Assembly (NCBI RefSeq): GCF_003369915.1
Contig: NW_022881603.1
Location: 3,038,001-3,102,000 of the forward strand
Length of the DNA: 64,000 nucleotides
Source of the DNA: Drosophila miranda
Taxonomy: Eukaryota; Arthropoda; Insecta; Diptera; Drosophilidae
Reading direction: 5' to 3'
Position numbers and translations under genes: made by a program
In this document: positions 54,061-64,000 of the stretch, one piece after another
How positions within the stretch are numbered: position 1 is the first letter of the stretch
How the letters are laid out: every line of letters begins with the position of its first letter
Notes under the pieces: model-generated
What the model was told of the DNA's origin: nothing
Databases searched by the model: none
Seen by the model: only the letters and a program-made list of their open reading frames with translations

Positions 54061-54859
54061 TACTCCCCCCGTTGGGAGCTAGTCTCTCAACAGATTCCTT
54101 AAGGGGCAGCAAACATAGCCGAGGGACGGCCGTCCTGATGTTTCCTGAGGATGTCTTCAGGTCAGCGACGCGACACACTCCGTCCTTGCCCAAAACGACA
54201 TCGACCACTCTAGCCAGTGGGCAACGCATTCGAGGAAGATTTTCGTCCTTCACCAGAACGAGGTCGTTCTTACAGATGTTTTGCGCGGGGGTACGCCACT
54301 TCGCGCGCTCTTGCAAAAGAGTGAGATACTCTTCGCGCCAACGGCTCCAAAATATTTGCTGTAGTTGGGTGACCCGCTGCCAGCCATCCAGACGATTGTA
54401 GTTCAGCTTCGTTAGGTCAGGCTCGAGGATTTGCTCATGGGGGCCGCCTAAAAGCAGATGAGCAGGAGTCAAAACGTCTAAATCATCAGGATTTTCTGAA
54501 AGCGAGAGCAAAGGGCGAGAGTTAACAATTGCAGTGATCTGACAGATCAGAGTGCGCAGCTCGTCGAAGCTAAGCACAGATGGTCCAACTGAGCGGTACA
54601 GGTGATATTTTGCGGTCTTCACGGCCGCTTCCCACAACCCGCCAAAATGCGGAGAGCGAGGTGGGATGAAACGCCAGTCGATCGAGTCAGCCAAGCAGGA
54701 TTCGTGGAGCTCCTTCATATGCGGTTCGCTGAGACAAAGCTTCTTTAGCTCCAGAAGCTCGTTCTTGGCCCCAACGAAGTTTGTCGCATTGTCCGACCAA
54801 ATTTGACTTGGCCTTCCTCGAGTGGAAGTAAAACGCTTTAGTGCGCCTAGAAACGATGC
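54035..54859 (-). pseudogene. BEL/Pao integrase C-terminal fragment, unit 2
   Basis: Same fragment and same breakpoint as in unit 1 (54859, followed by the palindrome at 54866-54882), with one amino-acid change near the C-terminus (IRTAV for IRRAV at about 54132). The shared breakpoint shows that the truncation predates the duplication of these two units, or was copied by conversion. Confidence 0.9.
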
Positions 54860-55905
54860 TCATTAAGTCCTCGCTGAGGACTCACTCCGCTTGCCTCCCC
54901 GGACTGGGAACGCGCCAAGTGTAAAGTGTTTGCCCAAGTGGCGGACGGCCAAAAGAACGCGACCTCGCCCCGTCAAAGCTTATTTATAGATACGAGTACC
55001 TCAACAAAGTTTTTAATAACACTTAAGTCGGGAAAATAAAAGGTGTGCGCCAGGATATTCGCCGGGCAATGCAATAGGAGGAGAGGAGGCAGACACACAC
55101 TTGAACCCAGCTCCCTGGTCGCTGTTCTCGTCGGTCATTTGCTGTGATTAGTATAAATGTGTAACAGGTAGTGACCCATTTTCCGGACACCATTGAATCA
55201 GAAAGAGGATATGGCTTTAAAGACCAGCCACCGCGGGGAAAGTGCTCCGGATACACTCAGCGGATAAAAGAGCATCGGACACCGCCATGACGAAAAAGAC
55301 AACCGATGTTACTACGTTTTCGAAAACTTACACTCATTTTAGTACAAAAATGTGGGATAGGATGGTACAGAAAATAGGATTATAATATTGATTTGTTGAT
55401 TTTTCTCAGTGTAGCTCTGGGTCTGCGCTTGTGAGAGTTTGTGTCCATGTCGGCAAGAGATGCTCGCGTGAGTTGAATCCACTTTTTGAAGCCAGCAGCT
55501 CGTTTCACGAAGATTAACATCAAGCACACCTCTGGGGGCGTCATGTGTGCGTGGAGGGCGTGTTAGACGGAGCCATAAAGAGCCGCCATCATCGCTGTAA
55601 TCAACACTTTAAGGCCAACACGCTTGTTGGCCCCGTTTTGGCGCCACCATTTTGTAATCATTAAGCTGTGTCGACGACCCTTAGAGCGACGAGAGAAAGG
55701 GGGATTGTACGACGGGACGCCAGCCTGACCAGAATCGACATTGGTATTGCCACCAGCCTCATAAAATAATTTGTTTATAGCTGCGACCGTTTTTGGCCCC
55801 ATTAGCAGTTCAAATCCATGGCAATAAATCTCCGAGCTGGAGGCAGGCCAGGCGAACTCCTTTGCAGCAGAAAGCCTGATGCCAGATGCCAGACATAAAA
55901 GCGTA

Positions 55906-57081
55906 TTTTATGACTTAAGCACCACAAAGCCACATGACGCACAGCCCACGGGCGACGGCAAAGACACACATGCGGAAAGTTAATCACACATAAAATGTGA
56001 TACTTTACTACAAAATTCGACGTTGGACCCAATAAAGTTTCCCAATTGTTGGGCTGGCTCAATTTCGTCGTAACACAAAATAAATTGCATTTTGTGGATT
56101 TTGCATTAACAAATTACAAACAAATGAAGTTTCCCCTAAAAACAATCTCAATTAGTTGTGGTCCGAGTGCTGCTGGCCACAGCATTCCGGCCAGAGCCAT
56201 TCCAAGCTAAGTTCACTCGAAGAAAAGCAGGGAGCGAACTAATACCCTTCGGGCTAAGAAAAATTTCAGGTTATCTTTGAGCCGCACAGCACTAATCCAT
56301 CATATCCTCCTAGAAAACCAGAAAGAAATAAACGGTATTTTCGTGATAAAACATGAAATAACACCCTTCTTTATTGCTAATCGATCCACAAAGTAAATGT
56401 GTGCCATCAATCCTTTGTGGCACATATTTCTCACTGTGTGGCTGCGGATAGCTAAAGGTTAACGCATGTCCATCATCCGCAACAGAGGCAGTCAACATGG
56501 CCCCGGTGCGATCGAGCGGAAGTACGCAATCTCACACACACACACACACACCACACGCACACACGTACATATTCGGGACCCCAAGCCCTGGCAAACTTTT
56601 CTGCGGAAGCTTTTGTAAGAGCGGTTTCGAAGAAGTGTTGATCTACCTGCGGCATTTGAGGCATTTTAATCAACTATGGGCCATCAACTTGGCATGGGGC
56701 TAATAAATATTGGGAAACTCTCTGGCCCCCAGTGATTGGCGTGGCCTGGACTGTGTCCAGATGCAGATGGGAAAGTTAGCTTGCCATTCACAAGTGACAG
56801 ACGGACTGTATCTACATATCTATCTTTTCCGTTGTAATCCCCCAGAGATACTAGCAGTTTTTAGAGTGAGTCGGGGGGTTGTTATCATGTCACATACTCC
56901 ATCTTGCCATTGCACACAAATCCTTGACTCCTTGAGTGCATCGTTCTGGCCCATTGGTGTGGGAAGCAGGCAAATGTGCTTTTGATGACATTTTAAATGC
57001 TGTCCGTCGTGTCAGGGAATGCCAAAGCAGCAAGAGCATCAGCACTAGCATCAACCACTCTGGCCTGATCCCGATCCAACC
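55906..57081. repeat. Nested direct duplication, first copy
   Basis: 1176 bp repeated in tandem at 57082-58257 with few substitutions (for example cgggcgacgg/cggccgacgg, and acagacgg/aaggagg near 57973). The junction CCAACC|TTTTATGAC is flanked by short shared TT. Confidence 0.93.
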
Positions 57082-58257
57082 TTTTATGACTTAAGCACCA
57101 CAAAGCCACATGACGCACAGCCCACGGCCGACGGCAAAGACACACATGCGGAAAGTTAATCACACATAAAATGTGATACTTTACTACAAAATTCGACGTT
57201 GGACCCAATAAAGTTTCCCAATTGTTGGGCTGGCTCAATTTCGTCGTAACACAAAATAAATTGCATTTTGTGGATTTTGCATTAACAAATTACAAACAAA
57301 TGAAGTTTCCCCTAAAAACAATCTCAATTAGTTGTGGTCCGAGTGCTGCTGGCCACAGCATTCCGGCCAGAGCCATTCCAAGCTAAGTTCACTCGAAGAA
57401 AAGCAGGGAGCGAACTAATACCCTTCGGGCTAAGAAAAATTTCAGGTTATCTTTGAGCCGCACAGCACTAATCCATCATATCCTCCTAGAAAACCAGAAA
57501 GAAATAAACGGTATTTTCGTGATAAAACATGAAATAACACCCTTCTTTATTGCTAATCGATCCACAAAGTAAATGTGTGCCATCAATCCTTTGTGGCACA
57601 TATTTCTCACTGTGTGGCTGCGGATAGCTAAAGGTTAACGCATGTCCATCATCCGCAACAGAGGCAGTCAACATGGCCCCGGTGCGATCGAGCGGAAGTA
57701 CGCAATCTCACACACACACACACACACCACACGCACACACGTACATATTCGGGACCCCAAGCCCTGGCAAACTTTTCTGCGGAAGCTTTTGTAAGAGCGG
57801 TTTCGAAGAAGTTTTGATCTACCTGCGGCATTTGAGGCATTTTAATCAACTATGGGCCATCAACTTGGCATGGGGCTAATAAATATTGGGAAACTCTCTG
57901 GCCCCCAGTGATTGGCGTGGCCTGGACTGTGTCCAGATGCAGATGGGAAAGTTAGCTTGCCATTCACTAGTGAAAGGAGGACTGTATCTACATATCTATC
58001 TTTTCCGTTGTAATCCCCCAGAGATACTAGCAGTTTTTAGAGTGAGTCGGGGGGTTGTTATCATGTCACATACTCCATCTTGCCATTGCACACAAATCCT
58101 TGACTCCTTGAGTGCATCGTTCTGGCCCATTGGTGTGGGAAGCAGGCAAATGTGCTTTTGATGACATTTTAAATGCTGTCCGTCGTGTCAGGGAATGCCA
58201 AAGCAGCAAGAGCATCAGCACTAGCATCAACCACTCTGGCCTGATCCCGATCCAACC
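57082..58257. repeat. Nested direct duplication, second copy
   Basis: Second copy of 55906-57081. Unit 1 has no such duplication, so it arose after units 1 and 2 separated. Confidence 0.93.
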
Positions 58258-58415
58258 TTCATGAAGCTAATCAACCCGTTTTCCCTATTTTCAATTGACG
58301 TGTTTTCCAGCTTGTGATTCCGTTTTGGCTTTTGGCCTCAAAAGAGAGCTCAACTCATTCGTAGAAATCGAAAGGGGAAAAACATAAATTGGTTTCCAAC
58401 AAAGCTAGCATAAAA

Positions 58416-59574
58416 CGAGGTGGAACGTTGTGAGTTGCTGCGGACACCGCAACTCTACAGTTATACCCGATACTAAGTCAGTATGGCTCTCCTCCGGCAG
58501 ACGCCGCTAATATTAAACGACACGACAAAGAGTGCGTGCGAGAGAGACAGAAAATCAGTCTGAGCGTGACGTCGGGCGCTGCGTAGCCAGTGCAAATTGA
58601 TTTGTTCCTTTTGGCTATAAAAATTATCTGATCTGGTCCAGATTCAGCAATCTGATAGATATGGTCGTTATCTATGATTCTGCGTTTTTAGTTTTCTCGA
58701 ATGTGCAATATTGTGGATGCAACAGATTTTCGTTTTTTGTGTGGGCGGAAGGGGGTGGGGCGAAATTCTGAGATATACGTTTTATAGTGACATCTAACAG
58801 AAGTGCGGATACCAAATTTAGTTTTTCTAGCCTTAATAGTCTCTGAGATTTGTGGATGCCCCAGATTTTCGTCCTTTGCGGGGCGGAAGGGGGTGTGGCG
58901 AAATTTGGACACGAAACGGTCAAGGTCCGATATCACAGGAGTGTGGATACCAAATTTGTTTGCTCTGGCTCTTATAGGTTCTGAGATCCTTGAACTCATA
59001 TTTTGCAATTGGCAAAGCCGACCATGAAACCTGTGTGTTAGAGAGAGACAGAGCGAGAAAGAATGAAATTGTTTTCTTGATTCTGGCTATAATCATTATA
59101 CGATCTGGTTCAGATTTTGCACTGTAGAAGATATGGTCATCCTCACCGATTCTGCGTTTTTGGTTTTATCGTATCTTTAAAAATGTGGATGCCACAGATT
59201 TTCGTCCTTTGTGGGGGCGGAAGTGGGCGGGGCGAAGTTTTGAAATATTTTTGTAGCAGTGACATATCACAGACGTCTGGATCCAAAACATCGTTGCTCT
59301 AGCTCTTATAGTCTTTGAGCACTAGGCGCTGAAGGGACGGACGGACGGACGGACGGACGGACGGACGGACGGACGGACGGACGGACGGACGGACGGACGG
59401 ACGGACGGACGGACAGACGGACAGACAGACAGGGCTCAATCGACTCGGCTATTGATGCTGATCAAGAATATATATACTTTATGGGGTCGGAAACGATTCC
59501 TTCTGGACGTTACACACATCCACTTTTACCACAAATCTAATATACCCCAATACTCATTTTGAGTATCGGGTATA
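58416..59574 (-). mobile_element. DINE-1 copy 11, full, subfamily A, between units 2 and 3
   Basis: 1159 bp, nearly identical to copy 9 except for a much longer (GGAC)n tract at 59334-59413, about 20 units against about 10-12. Confidence 0.9.
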
Positions 59575-60938
59575 AAAAAGAGGGACGCAGCAATTTTCTG
59601 CTTTATTCTCTGTGATTTTTCCCTGTCTGATGATTTTGAAAACATTTGCAGTTTTCGGGTACTCGAGCAGACACGGCCTGCAAAAGTTTACAGAGGCCCT
59701 CGCTCTTTGAGTTGTTGATGACATGTTTGGGTGCCAGATAGAAACAACAGAAAATGTCAACAGCAGGAAAGTTTTCATTTGCGAAAAACAGGAAAAATTA
59801 ATTCAAGTTCCGCTCGCTCCCTCAGCGCGCTGTGCTTTAAAATGTAAAGCGAAAACTTTTGGCCGGTCCCGCAGTTCTTTTGCAATATATTTATGTATGT
59901 TCTCTCCGGCCCCGACCCCAGTCCCGGTCTCGGTCCCGCCCCCGGCCCATGCCAAGGCACAGATGTCGCCGGTACTCGTACTCGTAGGTTGCCAACTGTC
60001 TTGCGACTTCTGCGTGGGCCTAGCAGATTTAATTAAATTTTTCTGTGTAGCGGAAAACATTGTCAGGGCTGCTTCTTGCGCCAAAGTTCGCCGGGTTGCT
60101 GGGGCACTCGGAAAAGAATTAAATTCTATGATAGATAGTCCCCCATGGCATACGCATATTGATATTCCCCTGCCCTTCCATGCAACTAGCATCATGACTC
60201 CGATGCATTCAGAGTTTCTCTCCAGCTCTTACACACTACGAGAGATTCACGTCGCATTAGCCAGTGAAAAAGCGTCTATTCCTGGCCCCCTTTACGCCAG
60301 GTTCTTTGAGAGCGATGCAAATGAATATGCTCACCACTCACCACCTGTGTGGCCGGCAGCGCAGGGATTTCCAAAACGGTGAAACGGGTGAAGCAAGGAA
60401 AATGTTGTATGGAGCAACAAACTTCACTGGCAGACAGATTTCCCATTAAAGTTTATCAGCATCACAATGTAAAATGGCGGTGAATTTGCACTGTACCTTC
60501 CAGAGAAGCGGCAGAGTCAAACAAACGAGCAATAATCTTCGTTATTTTTCTGCATCAGAATCAGAACTTCCCTACGCTCGTACTTAGACTGCTGATAAAC
60601 ACTTCATTAGTATTCCAGAATGAACCCAGCAATTAGATATCCTACCAACTGGCTCAACTGGCTACTCTGTCCGTAGAGAGCACCTGGCACGCAGGATAGG
60701 CAGGTGTTGAATATTCAGTTACGTATTTATCAAAATTTTTCCCAGCTATGTGCAGTGGCCCCAAGGCGACCCCAAGCCCCCGCAATATGTGCACTTGCCT
60801 GGAATAGATTGCATTTTCCCTGGAAACCTAATTATATCATGTTGAAATTAGAGGAGGTGGGTGGAGAGCAGACTGCCGTGTAGTTGTGCGAGTGTAGCCG
60901 GCGTGCTGCCCAGGTGCAAACTGCTCTTGACTTGGAAA
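59575..60938. other. Non-coding part of the duplicated unit, copy 3
   Basis: Counterpart of 45567-46930 with the same length of C run as unit 1. No gene recognised. Confidence 0.5.
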
Positions 60939-61279
60939 CGAGGGGGAACGTTGTGAGTTGCTGCGGACACCGCAACTCTACGGTTATACCCGATACTAAG
61001 TCAGTATGGCTCTCCTCCGGCAGACGCCGCTAATATTAAACGACACGACAAAGAGTGCGTGCGAGAGAGACAGAAAATCAGCCACTGCAAATTGATTTGT
61101 TCCTATTGGCTATAAAAATGATCTGATCTGATCCAGATTCAGCAATCTGATAGATATGGTCATTATCTATGATTCTGCGTTTTTAGTTTTCTCGAATGTG
61201 CAATATTGTGGATGCAACAGATTTTCGTCCTTTGTGTGGGCGGAAGGGGGTGGGGCGAAATTTTGAGATACACGTTGTT
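60939..61279 (-). mobile_element. DINE-1 copy 12, interrupted by BEL/Pao insertion
   Basis: Counterpart of copies 8 and 10. The retrotransposon sits at the same position in the element. Confidence 0.85.
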
Positions 61280-61670
61280 TGAGATGCCAAGCTTTTTTGG
61301 CACCTATGTGTTTCAAAAATGAAAAGAGATTTTGGGTTAAACTTTATAATTCGTATTTAATCTTGGTGGCTTAGCGGAAGCCGATTGCTTGCTATTGCCA
61401 GATAAACTTTATGCGAGATCGATATGCAACCAATGCGCAGAGGGGTTAGCATAGAACTAAACTATAGACGACGGCGTTAGATCAATGTGATTGCCGAGGT
61501 GGCGGCAGCAGATCAAAGTAGTTGCCGAAGTGGCGGCGGCAGATAGCCCCTTTAGCGGGAGAGCGCAGCAGCTCTGCAGAACGTCAACGTTTTACAACAT
61601 AGGCGGCTCTCTCTGCTCATACAATAATAATGTTAAAGTTACGGTTATTCTTCAGCGGCTGGCCCGAACA
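61280..61670 (-). repeat. BEL/Pao 3' LTR, unit 3
   Basis: 391 bp. The adjoining purine tract has five C (plus strand) where units 1 and 2 have six, which shifts the end of the pol frame into the LTR. Confidence 0.8.
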
Positions 61671-64000
61671 TACTCCCCCGTTGGGAGCTAGTCTCTCAAC
61701 AGATTCCTTAAGGGGCAGCAAACATAGCCGAGGGACGGCCCTCCTGATGTTTCCTGAGGATGTCTTCAGGTCAGCGACGCGACACACTCCGTCCTTGCCC
61801 AAAACGACATCGACCACTCTAGCCAGTGGGCAACGCATTCGAGGAAGATTTTCGTCCTTCACCAGAACGAGGTCGTTCTTACAGATGTTTTGCGCGGGGG
61901 TACGCCACTTCGCGCGCTCTTGCAAAAGAGTGAGATACTCTTCGCGCCAACGGCTCCAAAATATTTGCTGTAGTTGGGTGACCCGCTGCCAGCCATCCAG
62001 ACGATTGTAGTTCAGCTTCGTTAGGTCAGGCTCGAGGATTTGCTCATGGGGGCCGCCTAAAAGCAGATGAGCAGGAGTCAAAACGTCTAAATCATCAGGA
62101 TTTTCTGAAAGCGAGAGCAAAGGGCGAGAGTTAACAATTGCAGTGATCTGACAGATCAGAGTGCGCAGCTCGTCGAAGCTAAGCACAGATGGTCCAACTG
62201 AGCGGTACAGGTGATATTTTGCGGTCTTCACGGCCGCTTCCCACAACCCGCCAAAATGCGGAGAGCGAGGTGGGATGAAACGCCAGTCGATCGAGTCAGC
62301 CAAGCAGGATTCGTGGAGCTCCTTCATATGCGGTTCGCTGAGACAAAGCTTCTTTAGCTCCAGAAGCTCGTTCTTGGCCCCAACGAAGTTTGTCGCATTG
62401 TCCGACCAAATTTGACTTGGCCTTCCTCGAGTGGAAGTAAAACGCTTTAGTGCGCCTAGAAACGATGCGAAGGTCAAATCCTTTACGAGCTCCATGTGTA
62501 TAGCCTTAGAAGTGAAACAGATGAATACGCTAATGTAGCACTTGATCGGAGGCCTCGTGCGGATTTCTGATCGGTAGAAAAAAGGTCCACAGTAATCTAC
62601 TCCAGTGACTTCAAAAGCTCGAGATCCTTCCAAACGTTCCTTAGGTAGGTCTCCCATGATGTGTTCGACCATGCGCGGCCTAGTCCTGAAGCATCTCACA
62701 CATCTGCTGACGACCCTTGACACTGCCTTAACACCTCCAATGGGCCAATATTCCAGCCGAATTTTGGATAGCAAGGCGCGAGGTCCGGCATGGAGGTTTC
62801 TTTCATGATAATATCTTATCAGCGCAAAGGTAATGGAATGTCCCTTTGGCAGAATGAGCGGGTGCTGAGCGTCAAATTCTAGCGATGAGTTGCCAAGACG
62901 ACCTCCAACTCTAAGTAGTCCAGAATGATCGATGAACGGGTTGAGCGAACTAATAGAACTGGATTTCATGACTTGACCATTGCGCCGAATCTCCTTTATG
63001 TCCATCCACAAATTTGCCAGCTGAATGTGTCGAATTAGAAGATGCGTTTCTTGCCGAATATCAGAAACGGTGAGTCCTGTATGCCTAAGACGATGTATAA
63101 ATTTATGCATGTAGGCGAATGTGCGCTGCATGCGAAAAAATGAATTCGCAAATTTGCATCCGGACGTGAGATCGGCATGTGGAGACGTGATTAGCAATCC
63201 TCTCTTGCGAAGCTCCAAAGTTGCTATGTTGTTAGATGGAGATACAGGCCACTTATCCTTGGAGCCTAGCAAAAAGGATGGGCCGTGAAACCATAGCTCT
63301 GACTGGATAAGATGGTTGGGAAGCGAGCCTCTCGAGAGAATATCAGCAGGATTTAAAGATGTGGGAACATAGCGCCATTCCATGGCTGCCGTCAACTCCT
63401 GAATTGATGCCACTCGATTTGCCACGAAAACTTGAAATTTAGCTGGCTCGTCCCTAATCCAAGAGAATGCTGTTGACGAATCCGACCAGCAATAGAACCG
63501 ACCTGTAAAGATTCCCATGTCCTTTACATTCTGCATGATTTTCGCAAGCAAATGGGCTCCACTTAATTCCAGCTTAGGAATCGATATAGTCTTTAGCGGC
63601 GCCACTCGCGACTTTGAGCAACGTGGCTCAAAGACTGGGCTTCCCTGGACACGACATACACGCAAGCGCCATATGCTTCTAAGCTGGCATCACAGAATCC
63701 GTGAACTTCTGTAGCCACACTAGAACGAAGAACCAAGCGAGGAAATGAGATCCGAGAAATGCTTGCCAAACTATTTCTCAAGTCCATCCAAGTTGAATGC
63801 AACGCTGAGGGTAGGCTTTCATCCCAATCCAAATTTTCTCTCCAAAGCTGCTGAAGGAAGATTTTGCACCTGACAATGACTGGATTTATCAATCCAAGAG
63901 GGTCGTAGAACCGCGCAATCGTAGATAAAACCGACCGCTTTGATGGCTTTGAGTTTGTGTCCAGTGCGGACAAGGCAAAAAGCAGCTGATCCGAAGCAGG
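61617..64000 (-). pseudogene. BEL/Pao pol (RNase H-integrase part), unit 3, frame-shifted
   Basis: Pol enters from the right edge (RSVLSTIARFYDPLGLINPV, the region after RT) and reaches the RNase H start (HGFCDASLEAYGACVYV). Near 63620 the frame changes: SLSHVAQ in one frame, CSKSRVAPLKT in the next. It then continues open through RNase H (WSDSSTAFSW), the integrase HHCC (HERNLHAG, then CVRCFRTRP), the Asp motifs VDYCGPF and WSDN, and the Glu motif GLWEAAV, to a stop at 61617. The methionine at 63665 is not a real start. The one-base change near the 3' purine tract replaces the normal last ~6 residues. Relationship to the 7986-14355 element: same superfamily, clearly different family. Confidence 0.88.

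Larger units (their letters stand above)
54860..58415. other. Non-coding part of the duplicated unit, copy 2, with nested duplication
   Basis: Counterpart of 48462-50842. Longer because 55906-57081 is repeated as 57082-58257. No gene recognised. Confidence 0.5.
51506..59077. repeat. Segmental duplication, unit 2
   Basis: About 7.57 kb: the same content as unit 1 plus a nested 1176-bp direct duplication. Differences from unit 1 are rare, for example the C-run length near 52333, g for c at 54132, g for t at 55702, and (GGAC)n length. Confidence 0.92.
59078..64000. repeat. Segmental duplication, unit 3 (continues past window)
   Basis: Counterpart of units 1 and 2 up to 62468, where units 1 and 2 jump to other DNA but unit 3 continues into more BEL/Pao sequence. 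Confidence 0.9.

Overview
The window looks like nuclear DNA of a Drosophila of the obscura group. The signs are many roughly 1.1 kb DINE-1-type (Helitron-like) repeats with the (GTCY)n microsatellite core, BEL/Pao and Ty3/gypsy retrotransposons, short fly-type introns, and a serpin cluster next to a nose-resistant-to-fluoxetine (NRF) type acyltransferase gene. Almost every host gene seen here is broken by frameshifts, stop codons, deletions or insertions, and the repeat load is very high. That pattern fits a non-recombining, degenerating chromosome. My inference, not proven by the sequence, is a neo-Y such as that of D. miranda; the 372-bp LTRs of the intact BEL element match the LTR length I recall for the D. 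miranda neo-Y element TRAM.

Layout. 2-2935: pol of a Ty3/gypsy element running off the left edge. 2936-7780: non-coding DNA with one full DINE-1 copy, a foldback/MITE-like inverted repeat and two weak exon candidates. 7986-14355: a structurally complete, young BEL element on the minus strand (identical-length LTRs, AACAC target duplication, tRNA-Trp-type primer site) lying inside the last coding exon of an NRF-like acyltransferase gene, whose other exons run from 14488 to 16749 on the minus strand. 15941-23226: a rearranged tandem duplication in which the 5' part of the acyltransferase gene and a serpin gene are each present twice, with chimeric junctions. 18.1-31.2 kb: six serpin remnants, three on the minus strand and three on the plus strand, with DINE-1 copies between and inside them and a LINE 3' end at 29.3-29.9 kb.

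31.2-44.8 kb: no recognisable coding gene. The best functional candidate is a TATA promoter with a spliced, apparently non-coding first exon at 34663-34933. Two DINE-1 copies form a head-to-tail dimer at 38987-41222.

45.1 kb to the right edge: a recent tandem segmental duplication of a roughly 6.4-kb unit in three copies. The units are bounded by DINE-1 copies and each contains a BEL/Pao retrotransposon nested in another DINE-1 copy. Units 1 and 2 keep only the 3' end of that retrotransposon; unit 3 keeps a much longer part that continues past the window. Unit 2 also carries a nested 1176-bp direct duplication.

The region is best read as genes being dismantled together by transposon insertion, repeat-mediated duplication and point decay. 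I see no new enzymatic system. The most informative material is the dated order of events and the two DINE-1 subfamilies with GA-rich motifs.
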